Assembly (NCBI GenBank): GCA_023416415.1
Contig: JAEZHR010000395.1
Location: 1 to 12,403 of the forward strand
Source of the DNA: Pseudomonadota bacterium
GTDB taxonomy: Bacteria > Pseudomonadota > Gammaproteobacteria > Burkholderiales > Burkholderiaceae_D
Length of the DNA stretch: 12,403 bases
Direction of reading: 5' to 3'
A model generated the notes under the pieces. That model made no database searches. It was not told the DNA's origin and saw nothing but the letters and a program-made list of their open reading frames with translations. This document shows positions 1-6,362 of the stretch, piece after piece (positions within the stretch are counted from its first letter, which is position 1; every line of letters begins with the position of its first letter). Made by a program: the position numbers and the translations under genes.

Positions 1-955
1 GTGCAAACTTCAGGTAATGCATGCCGACTGCGAAGTTGCTGTAACCGAAGCTCTTCAACAGCGCGATCTGGGCGCGTTGCAAAGTGGTCAGGCGCAGCAG
101 CACGTTATGGATCAGAAAGGCAACCACGCCGAGGAAGATCGCCGGGATAACGGTGGCGGCCACGCGCGCCTGGGCCATCTCGTCGCTGATGAAACTGTGC
201 GACACCTGATCTTCACGGCCGAAGGCGCCCAGCGTGCCGTACGGCGCCAGCAGGATGTCGAGCTGTTCGATCACGCCTGCTTCGCTGGCATGCGGGGCGA
301 GTGAAACGACCAGGTCGTTGAAGGCTTCCCGCATGTCGAGCGCGGCGGCCAGCGCTTCGCGTTCCATCCACAGCACGCCGAAGCGCTTGTTGTCAGGGAA
401 GCTGCTGCCGCTGATCTCGGTGATGTATTCGGGCGAGAGGCCGATGCCGACGATGAACAGCCGCTCCCGCCGTCCGTTGATTACTGCATATAGGCTATCG
501 CCGGGCTGCAGGGCATTGGCCTTGGAAAAAGCTTCGCTGACGATCACCTCGTTGCGGTTGCCACGCTCCGGCGCGCGTCCGGCGCGCAGGAAGACGCGGT
601 TCAGGCCTTCATCCAGGCGCTCGGGAATGGACACGAGGCGGCCGGTCGCGGGCTCGTCCAGGCCGGGTACGTCGAGCGAAGCCTGGAACACGACGCGGCC
701 CTGTGCTTCATTGACGCCCGGGATGTCGCGCACGCGTGTCAGCAGGGAGAGCGGCGCGCGCTTGAGTTGCGCGAACACATCCGCGAAGCGGTATTGCTCG
801 TAATAGGCCGCGCGCGTGGCTTCCAGCGCTTCGTAGGAGCCGCGCATGGTAATGAAGGTGGCGATCGCGCACATGGCCACCAGCGCGATCGCCAGCGCCT
901 GCCCGCGCAGGCGCCAGAGGTCGCGCAGCAACTTGCGATCCAGCGGCGCTACCAA
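1..955 (-). CDS. ABC transporter permease, FtsX/MacB type (3' part beyond window)
   Basis: Inner-membrane permease subunit that pairs with the ATPase encoded just upstream. The visible 318 codons show a membrane segment at about residues 20-38, a long soluble region at about 40-262 that fits the MacB-type periplasmic core, and a second hydrophobic segment at about 265-287 followed by a cytoplasmic-looking stretch rich in Arg, Gln and Leu, the usual start of an FtsX domain. The C-terminal part lies off the left edge. I chose the TTG at 955-953 because GGAGG (967-963) lies exactly 7 nt upstream, and because it overlaps the ATPase stop codon as TTGGTAG, which indicates translational coupling. 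The first in-frame ATG is 27 codons later, inside the first membrane segment, so it is unlikely to be the start. The family exports lipids, lipoproteins, peptides or macrolides, or acts mechanically on the envelope; the substrate cannot be told here. Confidence 0.88.
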   Translation of the reverse strand, partial: MVAPLDRKLLRDLWRLRGQALAIALVAMCAIATFITMRGSYEALEATRAAYYEQYRFADVFAQLKRAPLSLLTRVRDIPGVNEAQGRVVFQASLDVPGLDEPATGRLVSIPERLDEGLNRVFLRAGRAPERGNRNEVIVSEAFSKANALQPGDSLYAVINGRRERLFIVGIGLSPEYITEISGSSFPDNKRFGVLWMEREALAAALDMREAFNDLVVSLAPHASEAGVIEQLDILLAPYGTLGAFGREDQVSHSFISDEMAQARVAATVIPAIFLGVVAFLIHNVLLRLTTLQRAQIALLKSFGYSNFAVGMHYLKFA

Positions 956-1677
956 GAGATGTCCTCCACCGTGAGCCGGGTGGCGTTGCTGGTGATGTCG
1001 ACGATGCGCCCGCTGCTGATATGGATGACGCGGTTGGCCATGCCGGCAATGGCGGCGTTGTGGGTGATGACAGCCACCGTCGTGCCCAATGTTTGGTTGA
1101 CGCGATCGAGCACTGACAGCACCAGCTTGCCGGTACGGAAGTCGAGTGCCCCGGTCGGCTCGTCGCACAGCAGCAGGTCCGGACGCTTGGCGATGGCGCG
1201 CGCAATGGCCACGCGCTGTTGCTCGCCACCCGAGAGCTGGGCCGGGAAATGGTTCTTGCGCTCGCTCAAGCCAACCATCTCCAGGGCGTCGCCGGCATCC
1301 ATGGGCTGGCGCGCGATTTCGGTGACCAGCTGCACGTTCTCGAGCGCTGTCAGGCTCGGGATCAGGTTGTAGAACTGGAACACGAAGCCGACATGGTCGC
1401 GCCGGAAGCGGGTCAGCAAGGCATCGTCGGCGCTGCTCAGGTCCTCGCCGCAATAACCCACGCTGCCGGTCGTGGGGGTATCCAGACCGCCGAGAATATT
1501 GAGCAAGGTGGACTTGCCGCTGCCGGAGGCGCCCAGCAATACGACGAATTCTCCGCGGTACAGCTCCAGGTTGACATCCTGAAGGGCACGCACCTCGACC
1601 TCGCCCATGACATAGGTCTTGCTGACGTTGTGCAGGGTAAAGACCGCTTCGCGGGGCAGGGAGGGAAGGGCAGTCAT
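949..1677 (-). CDS. ABC transporter ATP-binding protein, MacB/LolD-like
   Basis: Cytoplasmic ATPase that powers the FtsX-type permease encoded next. All nucleotide-binding elements are present in order in the 242 residues: Walker A GASGSGKST (49-57), Q-loop Gln101 in VFQFYNL, signature LSGGEQQR (148-155), Walker B LLLCDEP (168-174), D-loop GALD (176-179) and switch His206 in ITHN. The length and the VFQFYNLIPSLTALENV stretch are typical of the MacB/LolD/FtsE branch (o228 type) rather than of amino-acid or sugar importers. The 3' end overlaps the permease start. Upstream there is no clear Shine-Dalgarno, but a probable promoter with an FNR-like box lies 49 bases before the ATG. The transported substrate is unknown; a membrane-fusion partner would be expected further left but is not visible. 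Confidence 0.93.
   Translation of the reverse strand: MTALPSLPREAVFTLHNVSKTYVMGEVEVRALQDVNLELYRGEFVVLLGASGSGKSTLLNILGGLDTPTTGSVGYCGEDLSSADDALLTRFRRDHVGFVFQFYNLIPSLTALENVQLVTEIARQPMDAGDALEMVGLSERKNHFPAQLSGGEQQRVAIARAIAKRPDLLLCDEPTGALDFRTGKLVLSVLDRVNQTLGTTVAVITHNAAIAGMANRVIHISSGRIVDITSNATRLTVEDISW
963..967 (-). promoter_or_regulatory. Ribosome binding site deciding a TTG start
   Basis: GGAGG on the minus strand, inside the last codons of the ATPase gene, with a 7-nt spacer to the TTG that opens the permease frame. It is the main evidence for a non-ATG start that overlaps the upstream stop codon. Confidence 0.7.
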
Positions 1678-1696
1678 GAATCGGCGCTTTTCGGCG

Positions 1697-1739
1697 ATTC
1701 TATGGCCCCTCGTGCGGACCGGCGATTGACTTGGGTCAA
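1697..1739 (-). promoter_or_regulatory. Candidate FNR/Anr-type promoter of the ABC transporter genes
   Basis: Read on the minus strand, TTGACCCAAGTCAA (1739-1726) is a perfect TTGAC-N4-GTCAA inverted repeat. This matches the FNR/Anr/Dnr class of sites (FNR consensus TTGAT-N4-ATCAA; Anr tolerates TTGAC halves). Twenty-three bases further downstream is TAGAAT (1702-1697), one mismatch from the sigma-70 -10 consensus. That puts the box centre at about -42, the class II activator position (-41.5), and the transcript start near 1690, about 13 nt before the ATPase ATG. No -35 hexamer is needed in such promoters and none is seen. The palindrome and geometry are visible; the identity of the regulator is inference. 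Confidence 0.5.
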
Positions 1740-1790
1740 GTCGGACCTGGGCTGGCGGATTCCCTTCGCCGGATCATCCTCCTTGCCTTG

Positions 1791-1823
1791 CCGGGCAGCC
1801 CGCGATTGCCCGGGGCTGCCCGG
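1791..1823 (-). terminator. Strong hairpin after nadB, terminator-like without U-tract
   Basis: CCGGGCAGCCC (1791-1801) pairs perfectly with GGGCTGCCCGG (1813-1823) around an 11-nt loop, starting 6 nt past the nadB stop codon. The position fits the end of the nadB transcript and separates it from the transporter promoter. No run of U follows on the minus strand, so it may be a 3'-end stabiliser or a weak/Rho-assisted terminator rather than a classical intrinsic one. Confidence 0.4.
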
Positions 1824-1829
1824 GCCGCG

Positions 1830-3446
1830 CTATTTTTCGTTGGACTGCTTGCTGCGCGGTGCCAGCACGGTCGGTAGGGCCTTGGGCAGGGTTTCCGGGA
1901 AGTCCTGGCTGAAATGCAGGCCACGGCTCTCGCGGCGCAGCAGGGCGCTTTCCACGATCAGCGAGGCGACGTCGACCAGATTGCGCAGCTCCAGCAGGTC
2001 GCGCGTGATGCGGAAATTGGAGTAGTACTCGTAGATTTCCTCGCGCAACAGGCGGATGCGGTGTTGCGCGCGCTCCAGACGCTTGGTCGTGCGCACGATG
2101 CCGACATAGCTCCACATGAAACGACGCAGTTCGTCCCAGTTGTGCGAAATCACGACTTCCTCGTCGGCATCGGTGACGCGGCTTTCATCCCAGGCCGGCA
2201 GCGGCAGCGCCTTGCGCCTTGGCTGCGCTTCGATGTCCTGCGCGGCGGCGCGGCCAATCACCAGGCATTCGAGCAGGGAATTGCTGGCCAGGCGATTGGC
2301 GCCGTGCAGGCCGGTATAGGCAGTTTCGCCGACCGCGTACAGGCCGGGCACGTCGGTACGGCCGGACATGTCTGTCACAACGCCGCCGCAGGTGTAATGC
2401 GCGGCCGGCACCACGGGAATCGGCTGCGTCGTGATGTCGATGCCCAGTTCCAGGCAGCGCGCGTAGATGTTGGGGAAATGTTCCTTGAGGAACTCGGGCG
2501 GCTGGTGACTGATGTCGAGGTCGACGTAGTCGAGGCCGCGCTTTTTCATTTCGAAGTCGATCGCGCGTGCCACCACGTCGCGCGGCGCGAGTTCGCCGCG
2601 CTCGTCGTGGTCCGGCATGAAGCGGTGCCCGGCCGCGGCGCCTGCGGCGGCAGGCAGCTTGAGCAGGCCGCCTTCTCCGCGCACCGCCTCGGTAATCAGG
2701 AATTCCTTGGCGTAGGGGTGGTAGAGGCAGGTCGGGTGGAACTGAATGAATTCCATGTTGGCGATCCGGCAACCCGCCCGCCAGGCCATCGCGATGCCAT
2801 CTCCGGTCGCGGTATCTGGGTTGGTCGTGTACAGATAGACCTTGCCCGCGCCACCGGTGCACAGCACTGTGTTTCCAGCCGCGATCGTATGCACGCGGCC
2901 GCTTTCCACATCCTGCACATAGACGCCGACGCAGCGCGGCACACCGCTGCTGGCGTCGATCTTGTCAGTCTTGATGATGTCGATCGCGCAGTGATTTTCA
3001 AGGATGGTGATGTTTGGATGCGCGCGTGCTTTCTCGACCAGGGTCTGCTGCACCGCCTGTCCCGTGGCATCGGCCGCATGGATGATGCGGCGCTGGCTGT
3101 GGCCGCCTTCGCGGGTCAGGTGAAACCCCAGCTCGGCGGTTGCGTCGCGCGTGAAAGGCACGCCTTCGGCGATCAGCCATTCGATGGCTTCGCGGCTGCG
3201 CTCCACGATGAAGCGCGTCGCGCCTTCGTCGCACAGGCCGGCGCCAGCAATCAGGGTGTCGTTGACATGCTGCGCGTGGCTGTCGGTCGAATCGAGTACA
3301 GCAGCGATGCCGCCCTGAGCCCAGTTGCTGGCGCCATCGAGCAGGCTGCGCTTGGAAACCACCACGACCTTGCGCGTTTGCGCGAGATGAAGTGCAACGG
3401 AAAGACCGGCAAGACCGCTGCCGATAATGGCGACATCAAAGTTCAT
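1830..3446 (-). CDS. nadB: L-aspartate oxidase
   Basis: FAD enzyme that oxidises L-aspartate to iminoaspartate, which NadA condenses with dihydroxyacetone phosphate to quinolinate in de novo NAD synthesis; cytoplasmic. With the start at 3446 the protein has 538 residues, close to E. coli NadB (540). It opens with the Rossmann FAD motif GSGLAG (9-14), then SNWAQGG (40-46), TREGGHSQRR (111-120), FHPT (236-239), and the active-site residues Arg289 (APRD), His350 (PAAHY) and Arg385 (HGANR), which correspond to E. coli Arg290, His351 and Arg386. The C-terminal helical domain of the succinate dehydrogenase/fumarate reductase flavoprotein family is complete. The start is uncertain: MNFDVAIIGSG is the usual N-terminus but has no Shine-Dalgarno, while an in-frame ATG at 3485 (13 more residues) has GAGGT at a 10-nt spacing. 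nadA and nadC are not in the window. Confidence 0.96.
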   Translation of the reverse strand: MNFDVAIIGSGLAGLSVALHLAQTRKVVVVSKRSLLDGASNWAQGGIAAVLDSTDSHAQHVNDTLIAGAGLCDEGATRFIVERSREAIEWLIAEGVPFTRDATAELGFHLTREGGHSQRRIIHAADATGQAVQQTLVEKARAHPNITILENHCAIDIIKTDKIDASSGVPRCVGVYVQDVESGRVHTIAAGNTVLCTGGAGKVYLYTTNPDTATGDGIAMAWRAGCRIANMEFIQFHPTCLYHPYAKEFLITEAVRGEGGLLKLPAAAGAAAGHRFMPDHDERGELAPRDVVARAIDFEMKKRGLDYVDLDISHQPPEFLKEHFPNIYARCLELGIDITTQPIPVVPAAHYTCGGVVTDMSGRTDVPGLYAVGETAYTGLHGANRLASNSLLECLVIGRAAAQDIEAQPRRKALPLPAWDESRVTDADEEVVISHNWDELRRFMWSYVGIVRTTKRLERAQHRIRLLREEIYEYYSNFRITRDLLELRNLVDVASLIVESALLRRESRGLHFSQDFPETLPKALPTVLAPRSKQSNEK

Positions 3447-3538
3447 GCTAGGGGGGGGAACGGAGAGCGAAATGAAGGCGCACATCTTACACCGGACCTC
3501 TGTGATACGCTGATTGCCTCCAAGAAACAGGAGGAGAC

Positions 3539-5971
3539 ATGAAGCGATTTCTGAAGCTGACGGGCGGCATCGTTCTGCTGCTGTTGGCCTTGATTGTTGC
3601 GGCAGGGTTCTGGTATCGCAGCGCCAGCCAGCCGCAGGTGGACGGGAGCCTGCGCGCGCCAGGGGTCACGGCGCCGGTGGACATCGTGCGCGATGCCGAA
3701 GGCATTCCGCATATCTACGCGCAGTCGACCGACGATGCCTTTTTCGCGCTCGGCTACGTGCATGCCCAGGACCGATTGTGGCAACTGGAGCTCAATCGCC
3801 GCATCCCGGCCGGTCGCATGGCCGAGATCCTCGGTCCGAAGGCGGCCGATACTGATCGCTTCCTGCGCACCTTGGGCGTGCGCCGCAACGCCGAACGCAT
3901 TCTCGAAAACCTGGCGCCGGAAACCCGGCGCGCGCTCGAAGCCTACGCACATGGTGTCAATGCGTGGCTGGATACGCGCAATGGGCCGCTGCCGCCCGAG
4001 TTCCTCCTCACCGGCGCGCCAGCCCCTGAACCCTGGCAACCCGTGGATTCGATCGGCTGGCAGACCATGATGGCCTGGGACTTGGGAGCCAACTGGACCC
4101 AGGAAATCCTGCGCATGCGCCTGTCGCAGAAGCTGACGTTGGAGCAGATCAACGAATTCCTGCCGCCGTATCCGGGTGACGAACCGCTGGAAACGATGGA
4201 TTACACCGCGCTGTACAAGGGGCTCGGGGACATGCCGGACAGGCTTGCCGCGCTGGTCGAGTCGGCGCCAGCGTCTTACGTCGAAGGCATGGGTTCGAAC
4301 AATTGGGTGCTGGGCGGCACATTGACGGAGACCGGCAAACCCCTGCTGGCCAACGACCCCCACCTGGGCCTGTCGGCGCCGGCGCTGTGGTATTTCGCCC
4401 ATCTCTCGGCCCCCGGCCTGAACGTGATCGGCGCAACCCTGCCGGGATTGCCCACCGTCGTGCTGGGGCGAAACGACCGTATTGCCTGGGGCTTCACCAA
4501 TACTGCCCCGGACGTGCAGGACCTGTACATCAAGCGCGTCAATCCCGATAACCCGAACCAGTACCTCACGTCGGCCGGGTGGGCCGACTTCGCCACCCGG
4601 CAGGAGACGATCAAGGTCAAGGGCGGCGACGACATCACGCTGACAGTGCGCGAGACGCGTCATGGCCCGGTCATCAGCGGCGCGCTGGCGCCGGTCGACA
4701 AGACCGGGCTGGACGCGCGCCGGCACGTGGTCGCCTTTGCGTGGACCGCGCTGCGTGCCGACGACCTGACGCTGCAGGCGGGCATCAAGCTCAATCGCGC
4801 GCGCAACTGGGAAGAATTTCTCGCCGGCGCCCGTGATTTCGCGTCGCCGCAGCAGAGCATGGTCTATGCGGATATCGACGGCAACATCGGCTTCGTTGCG
4901 CCCGGTCGGGTGCCCATCCGCAAGGCGGAAAACGATCTCAAGGGGCTGGCGCCGGCGCCTGGATGGGATGCGCGCTACGACTGGGTTGGCTTCATTCCCT
5001 TCGAGGCACTTCCGCAGACATACAACCCGGCCTCGCAACGCGTGATGACGGCCAATCACAAGATTGTGGCGGACGACTATCCGCATTTCCTGACCAGCGA
5101 GTGGACCTTGCCTTACCGCGCGCAGCGCATCGATCAACTGCTGGATGCGCGCGCCAAACACAGTCTGGACAGCTTCGCCGCCATCCAGAAGGACCATCTG
5201 TCGCTGGCAGCGGTTGAGTTGCTGCCGCTGCTGCGCAAGACCCAGGCACGCAGCGCCGGCGGGCAGGCTGCCGTGCGGATGCTGCAGGAGTGGGGCGGCA
5301 CGATGGCCGTCGATCGCGCCGAACCCTTGATCTTCAACGCCTGGATGCGCGCAGCTTCGTTTCGCATCTTCGTCGATGAACTGGGCGAGCCGCTGTTGCG
5401 CGACTACTGGGCGCAGCGCAACGTGCACCAGCCCATGGTCAACGTTCTGGCCGGGCGTGACGGACAGGCGGGCTGGTGTGCCGATGTGAGCCACAAGGAT
5501 GCGGTCAATGCCCAGGCCTGCGAGGAGCTTCTGGCAGACGCCCTGGAAGATGCTCTCGCCGACCTTGAGCAACGCTACGGCACAGGCATGACGAGCTGGC
5601 GCTGGGGTGAAGCGCATTACGCGCATTCCGAACACCGTCCGTTTTCCAAGGTGCCGCCGCTGGCGCAGTTCTTCGACATTCGCGTGCCGAGCCCGGGTGA
5701 CACCCATACCGTCAACGTCGGCCGCCACAACCTGAGGGACGAAGGCGCGCCGTACGCCAACCGTCATGCGGCCAGCCTGCGCGCGCTCTATGACCTGGCC
5801 AATCCCGAGAACTCGGTCTTCATCCATTCCACGGGACAATCCGGCAATGCGCTCTCGCCGCTGTACCGCAACTTCGCGCAACGCTGGACGCAGGTGGCGT
5901 TTCTGCCCATGCGCACCGAGCGCAAGGCGGTGGAGCAAGGGGCGCTGGGCACCCTGACGCTCACACCCTGA
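3539..5971 (+). CDS. Penicillin acylase family Ntn hydrolase (peptidase S45)
   Basis: Hydrolyses amide bonds of N-acylated small molecules outside the cytoplasm. Known members act on beta-lactams or acyl-homoserine lactones (PvdQ, QuiP); the substrate here is not known. The 810-residue precursor starts with a charged MKR and a hydrophobic segment (about 9-25), a signal peptide or anchor. The self-cleavage site is the Gly252-Ser253 bond in GMGSNNW; Ser253 would become the N-terminal nucleophile of the beta chain, giving an alpha chain of up to about 225 residues and a beta chain of 558. Other family marks are DAEGIPHIYA (52-61), HAQDRLWQLE (75-84), NDPHL (272-276), Asn506 in TANHK (probable oxyanion-hole Asn) and STGQSGN (764-770). 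AGGAGG (3529-3534) precedes the ATG at a short 4-nt spacing. It is divergent from nadB, stands alone, and is followed by a hairpin. Confidence 0.93.
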   Translation: MKRFLKLTGGIVLLLLALIVAAGFWYRSASQPQVDGSLRAPGVTAPVDIVRDAEGIPHIYAQSTDDAFFALGYVHAQDRLWQLELNRRIPAGRMAEILGPKAADTDRFLRTLGVRRNAERILENLAPETRRALEAYAHGVNAWLDTRNGPLPPEFLLTGAPAPEPWQPVDSIGWQTMMAWDLGANWTQEILRMRLSQKLTLEQINEFLPPYPGDEPLETMDYTALYKGLGDMPDRLAALVESAPASYVEGMGSNNWVLGGTLTETGKPLLANDPHLGLSAPALWYFAHLSAPGLNVIGATLPGLPTVVLGRNDRIAWGFTNTAPDVQDLYIKRVNPDNPNQYLTSAGWADFATRQETIKVKGGDDITLTVRETRHGPVISGALAPVDKTGLDARRHVVAFAWTALRADDLTLQAGIKLNRARNWEEFLAGARDFASPQQSMVYADIDGNIGFVAPGRVPIRKAENDLKGLAPAPGWDARYDWVGFIPFEALPQTYNPASQRVMTANHKIVADDYPHFLTSEWTLPYRAQRIDQLLDARAKHSLDSFAAIQKDHLSLAAVELLPLLRKTQARSAGGQAAVRMLQEWGGTMAVDRAEPLIFNAWMRAASFRIFVDELGEPLLRDYWAQRNVHQPMVNVLAGRDGQAGWCADVSHKDAVNAQACEELLADALEDALADLEQRYGTGMTSWRWGEAHYAHSEHRPFSKVPPLAQFFDIRVPSPGDTHTVNVGRHNLRDEGAPYANRHAASLRALYDLANPENSVFIHSTGQSGNALSPLYRNFAQRWTQVAFLPMRTERKAVEQGALGTLTLTP

Positions 5972-5992
5972 GCATCCGCCCATCCATCATCG

Positions 5993-6010
5993 CCCCGGCG
6001 CAAGCCGGGG
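5993..6010 (+). terminator. GCAA-tetraloop hairpin after the acylase gene
   Basis: CCCCGGC and GCCGGGG form a perfect 7-bp stem closed by a GCAA tetraloop, 21 nt after the acylase stop. What follows (TACCGCATCTTTCC) is only weakly U-rich. It may end or stabilise the acylase mRNA; the sequence also resembles short dispersed GC hairpins (REP-like units) common in related genomes, which only a genome-wide count could confirm. Confidence 0.4.
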
Positions 6011-6039
6011 TACCGCATCTTTCCAAAGAGCGCCGCACG

Positions 6040-6071
6040 AAAAAAAAACGGCCCCCGGAATCCGGGGGCCG
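6040..6071 (-). terminator. Intrinsic terminator on the minus strand
   Basis: Read leftward, CGGCCCCCGG pairs over 10 bp with CCGGGGGCCG around a 3-nt loop and is followed at once by nine T (plus-strand A run at 6040-6048). This is a textbook Rho-independent terminator, but only for transcripts coming from the right; on the plus strand the hairpin has no T-run after it, so it does not serve the acylase gene well. No conventional minus-strand gene lies to its right. Confidence 0.75.
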
Positions 6072-6110
6072 ACAAGCCAGGCATGTCTCGGGAAGACGCG
6101 CCCGGGACGA

Positions 6111-6173
6111 TCAGACGGTGCCGTACCGAAAACCCGAAACGCCTGAAACGGGCCGGTTCCGACACGACGCCAT
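6111..6173 (-). CDS. Possible 20-residue small protein or leader ORF
   Basis: Unrecognised short ORF: ATG at 6173, TGA at 6113-6111, 20 residues, basic and rich in Gly, Ser, Val and Arg, no membrane segment. Support comes from signals rather than from the protein: AAGGAG at 6186-6181 sits 7 nt before the ATG, an ideal ribosome-binding site, and the intrinsic terminator at 6071-6040 lies 39 nt past the stop, so the ORF fits neatly in one short transcript. Against it, the ORF is very short, no convincing promoter is seen (the best weak pair is TTAGCA 6263-6258 and TATCAA 6242-6237 with 15-nt spacing), and coding potential cannot be judged at this length. The transcript could equally be a non-coding small RNA. 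Confidence 0.35.
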   Translation of the reverse strand: MASCRNRPVSGVSGFRYGTV

Positions 6174-6219
6174 CTTGCCTCTCCTTGCTTACGTGAAGCT
6201 TGCGCAGGCGGCTTTCGTA

Positions 6220-6233
6220 CGCCCTGCAGGGCG
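6220..6233. repeat. Perfect 14-bp palindrome upstream of the thiolase promoter
   Basis: CGCCCTGCAGGGCG reads the same on both strands. It is about 50-65 bases upstream of the proposed thiolase transcript start and upstream of the minus-strand small ORF, so it could be an operator for either direction. A self-pairing GC block of this size can also occur by chance in this GC-rich DNA. Confidence 0.35.
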
Positions 6234-6268
6234 CGCTTGATATTTTGCGAACGACCGTGCTAAAGCTG

Positions 6269-6277
6269 TGCTATTCT
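6269..6277 (+). promoter_or_regulatory. Likely extended -10 promoter for the thiolase gene
   Basis: TGCTATTCT combines the extended -10 dinucleotide TG with TATTCT, four of six matches to TATAAT. The region 17-18 bases upstream (GAACGA) is a poor -35, which extended -10 promoters tolerate. The transcript would begin near 6284 and carry a leader of about 80 nt. Confidence 0.4.
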
Positions 6278-6362
6278 GTCATTTCCGCGGTGCGTCATCG
6301 CGTGCCGGGCAAGGATTCCCAACCCTCGAAACACGACTAAGAAAGCGAACAAGGAGACTGAT

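Larger units (their letters stand above)
5972..6362. other. 391-base region without a conventional gene
   Basis: Between the acylase and thiolase genes. From left to right it holds a GCAA hairpin (5993-6010), a leftward intrinsic terminator (6040-6071), a 20-codon minus-strand ORF with a strong ribosome-binding site (6111-6186), the perfect 14-bp palindrome CGCCCTGCAGGGCG (6220-6233), an extended -10 element facing right (6269-6277) and the thiolase leader. No conserved long protein is visible in any frame; a longer minus-strand open frame crossing the terminator is not credible. Confidence 0.7.

Noticed and set aside
3487..3538. Possible sigma-70 promoters in the nadB/acylase divergent gap
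   Set aside because: Only poor hexamer matches were found (for example GATACG on plus and TATCAC on minus, without proper -35 partners), so no promoter is annotated although one must exist nearby.
1914..3542. 542-residue open frame on the plus strand across nadB
   Set aside because: Antisense shadow of a clear nadB; no domain, no fitting ribosome-binding site and low-complexity His/Arg/Ala/Gly composition.
3529..3546. 18 identical bases at the start of the acylase gene (3529-3546) and of the last SDR gene (12247-12264)
   Set aside because: Both consist of a strong Shine-Dalgarno, the ATG and Met-Lys-Arg codons; similar function explains the match, and similarity stops one base later.
3443..5983. 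846-residue open frame on the minus strand across the acylase gene
   Set aside because: It mirrors the acylase gene codon by codon, a known effect of GC-rich third positions. Its product is rich in Arg, Gln and His with no recognisable domain, while the plus-strand frame has a complete family signature.
5788..6165. 125-residue minus-strand frame with a GTG start at 6165
   Set aside because: It reads straight through the strong leftward terminator and into the acylase 3' end, and its start lies 8 nt inside the better supported 20-codon ORF in another frame.
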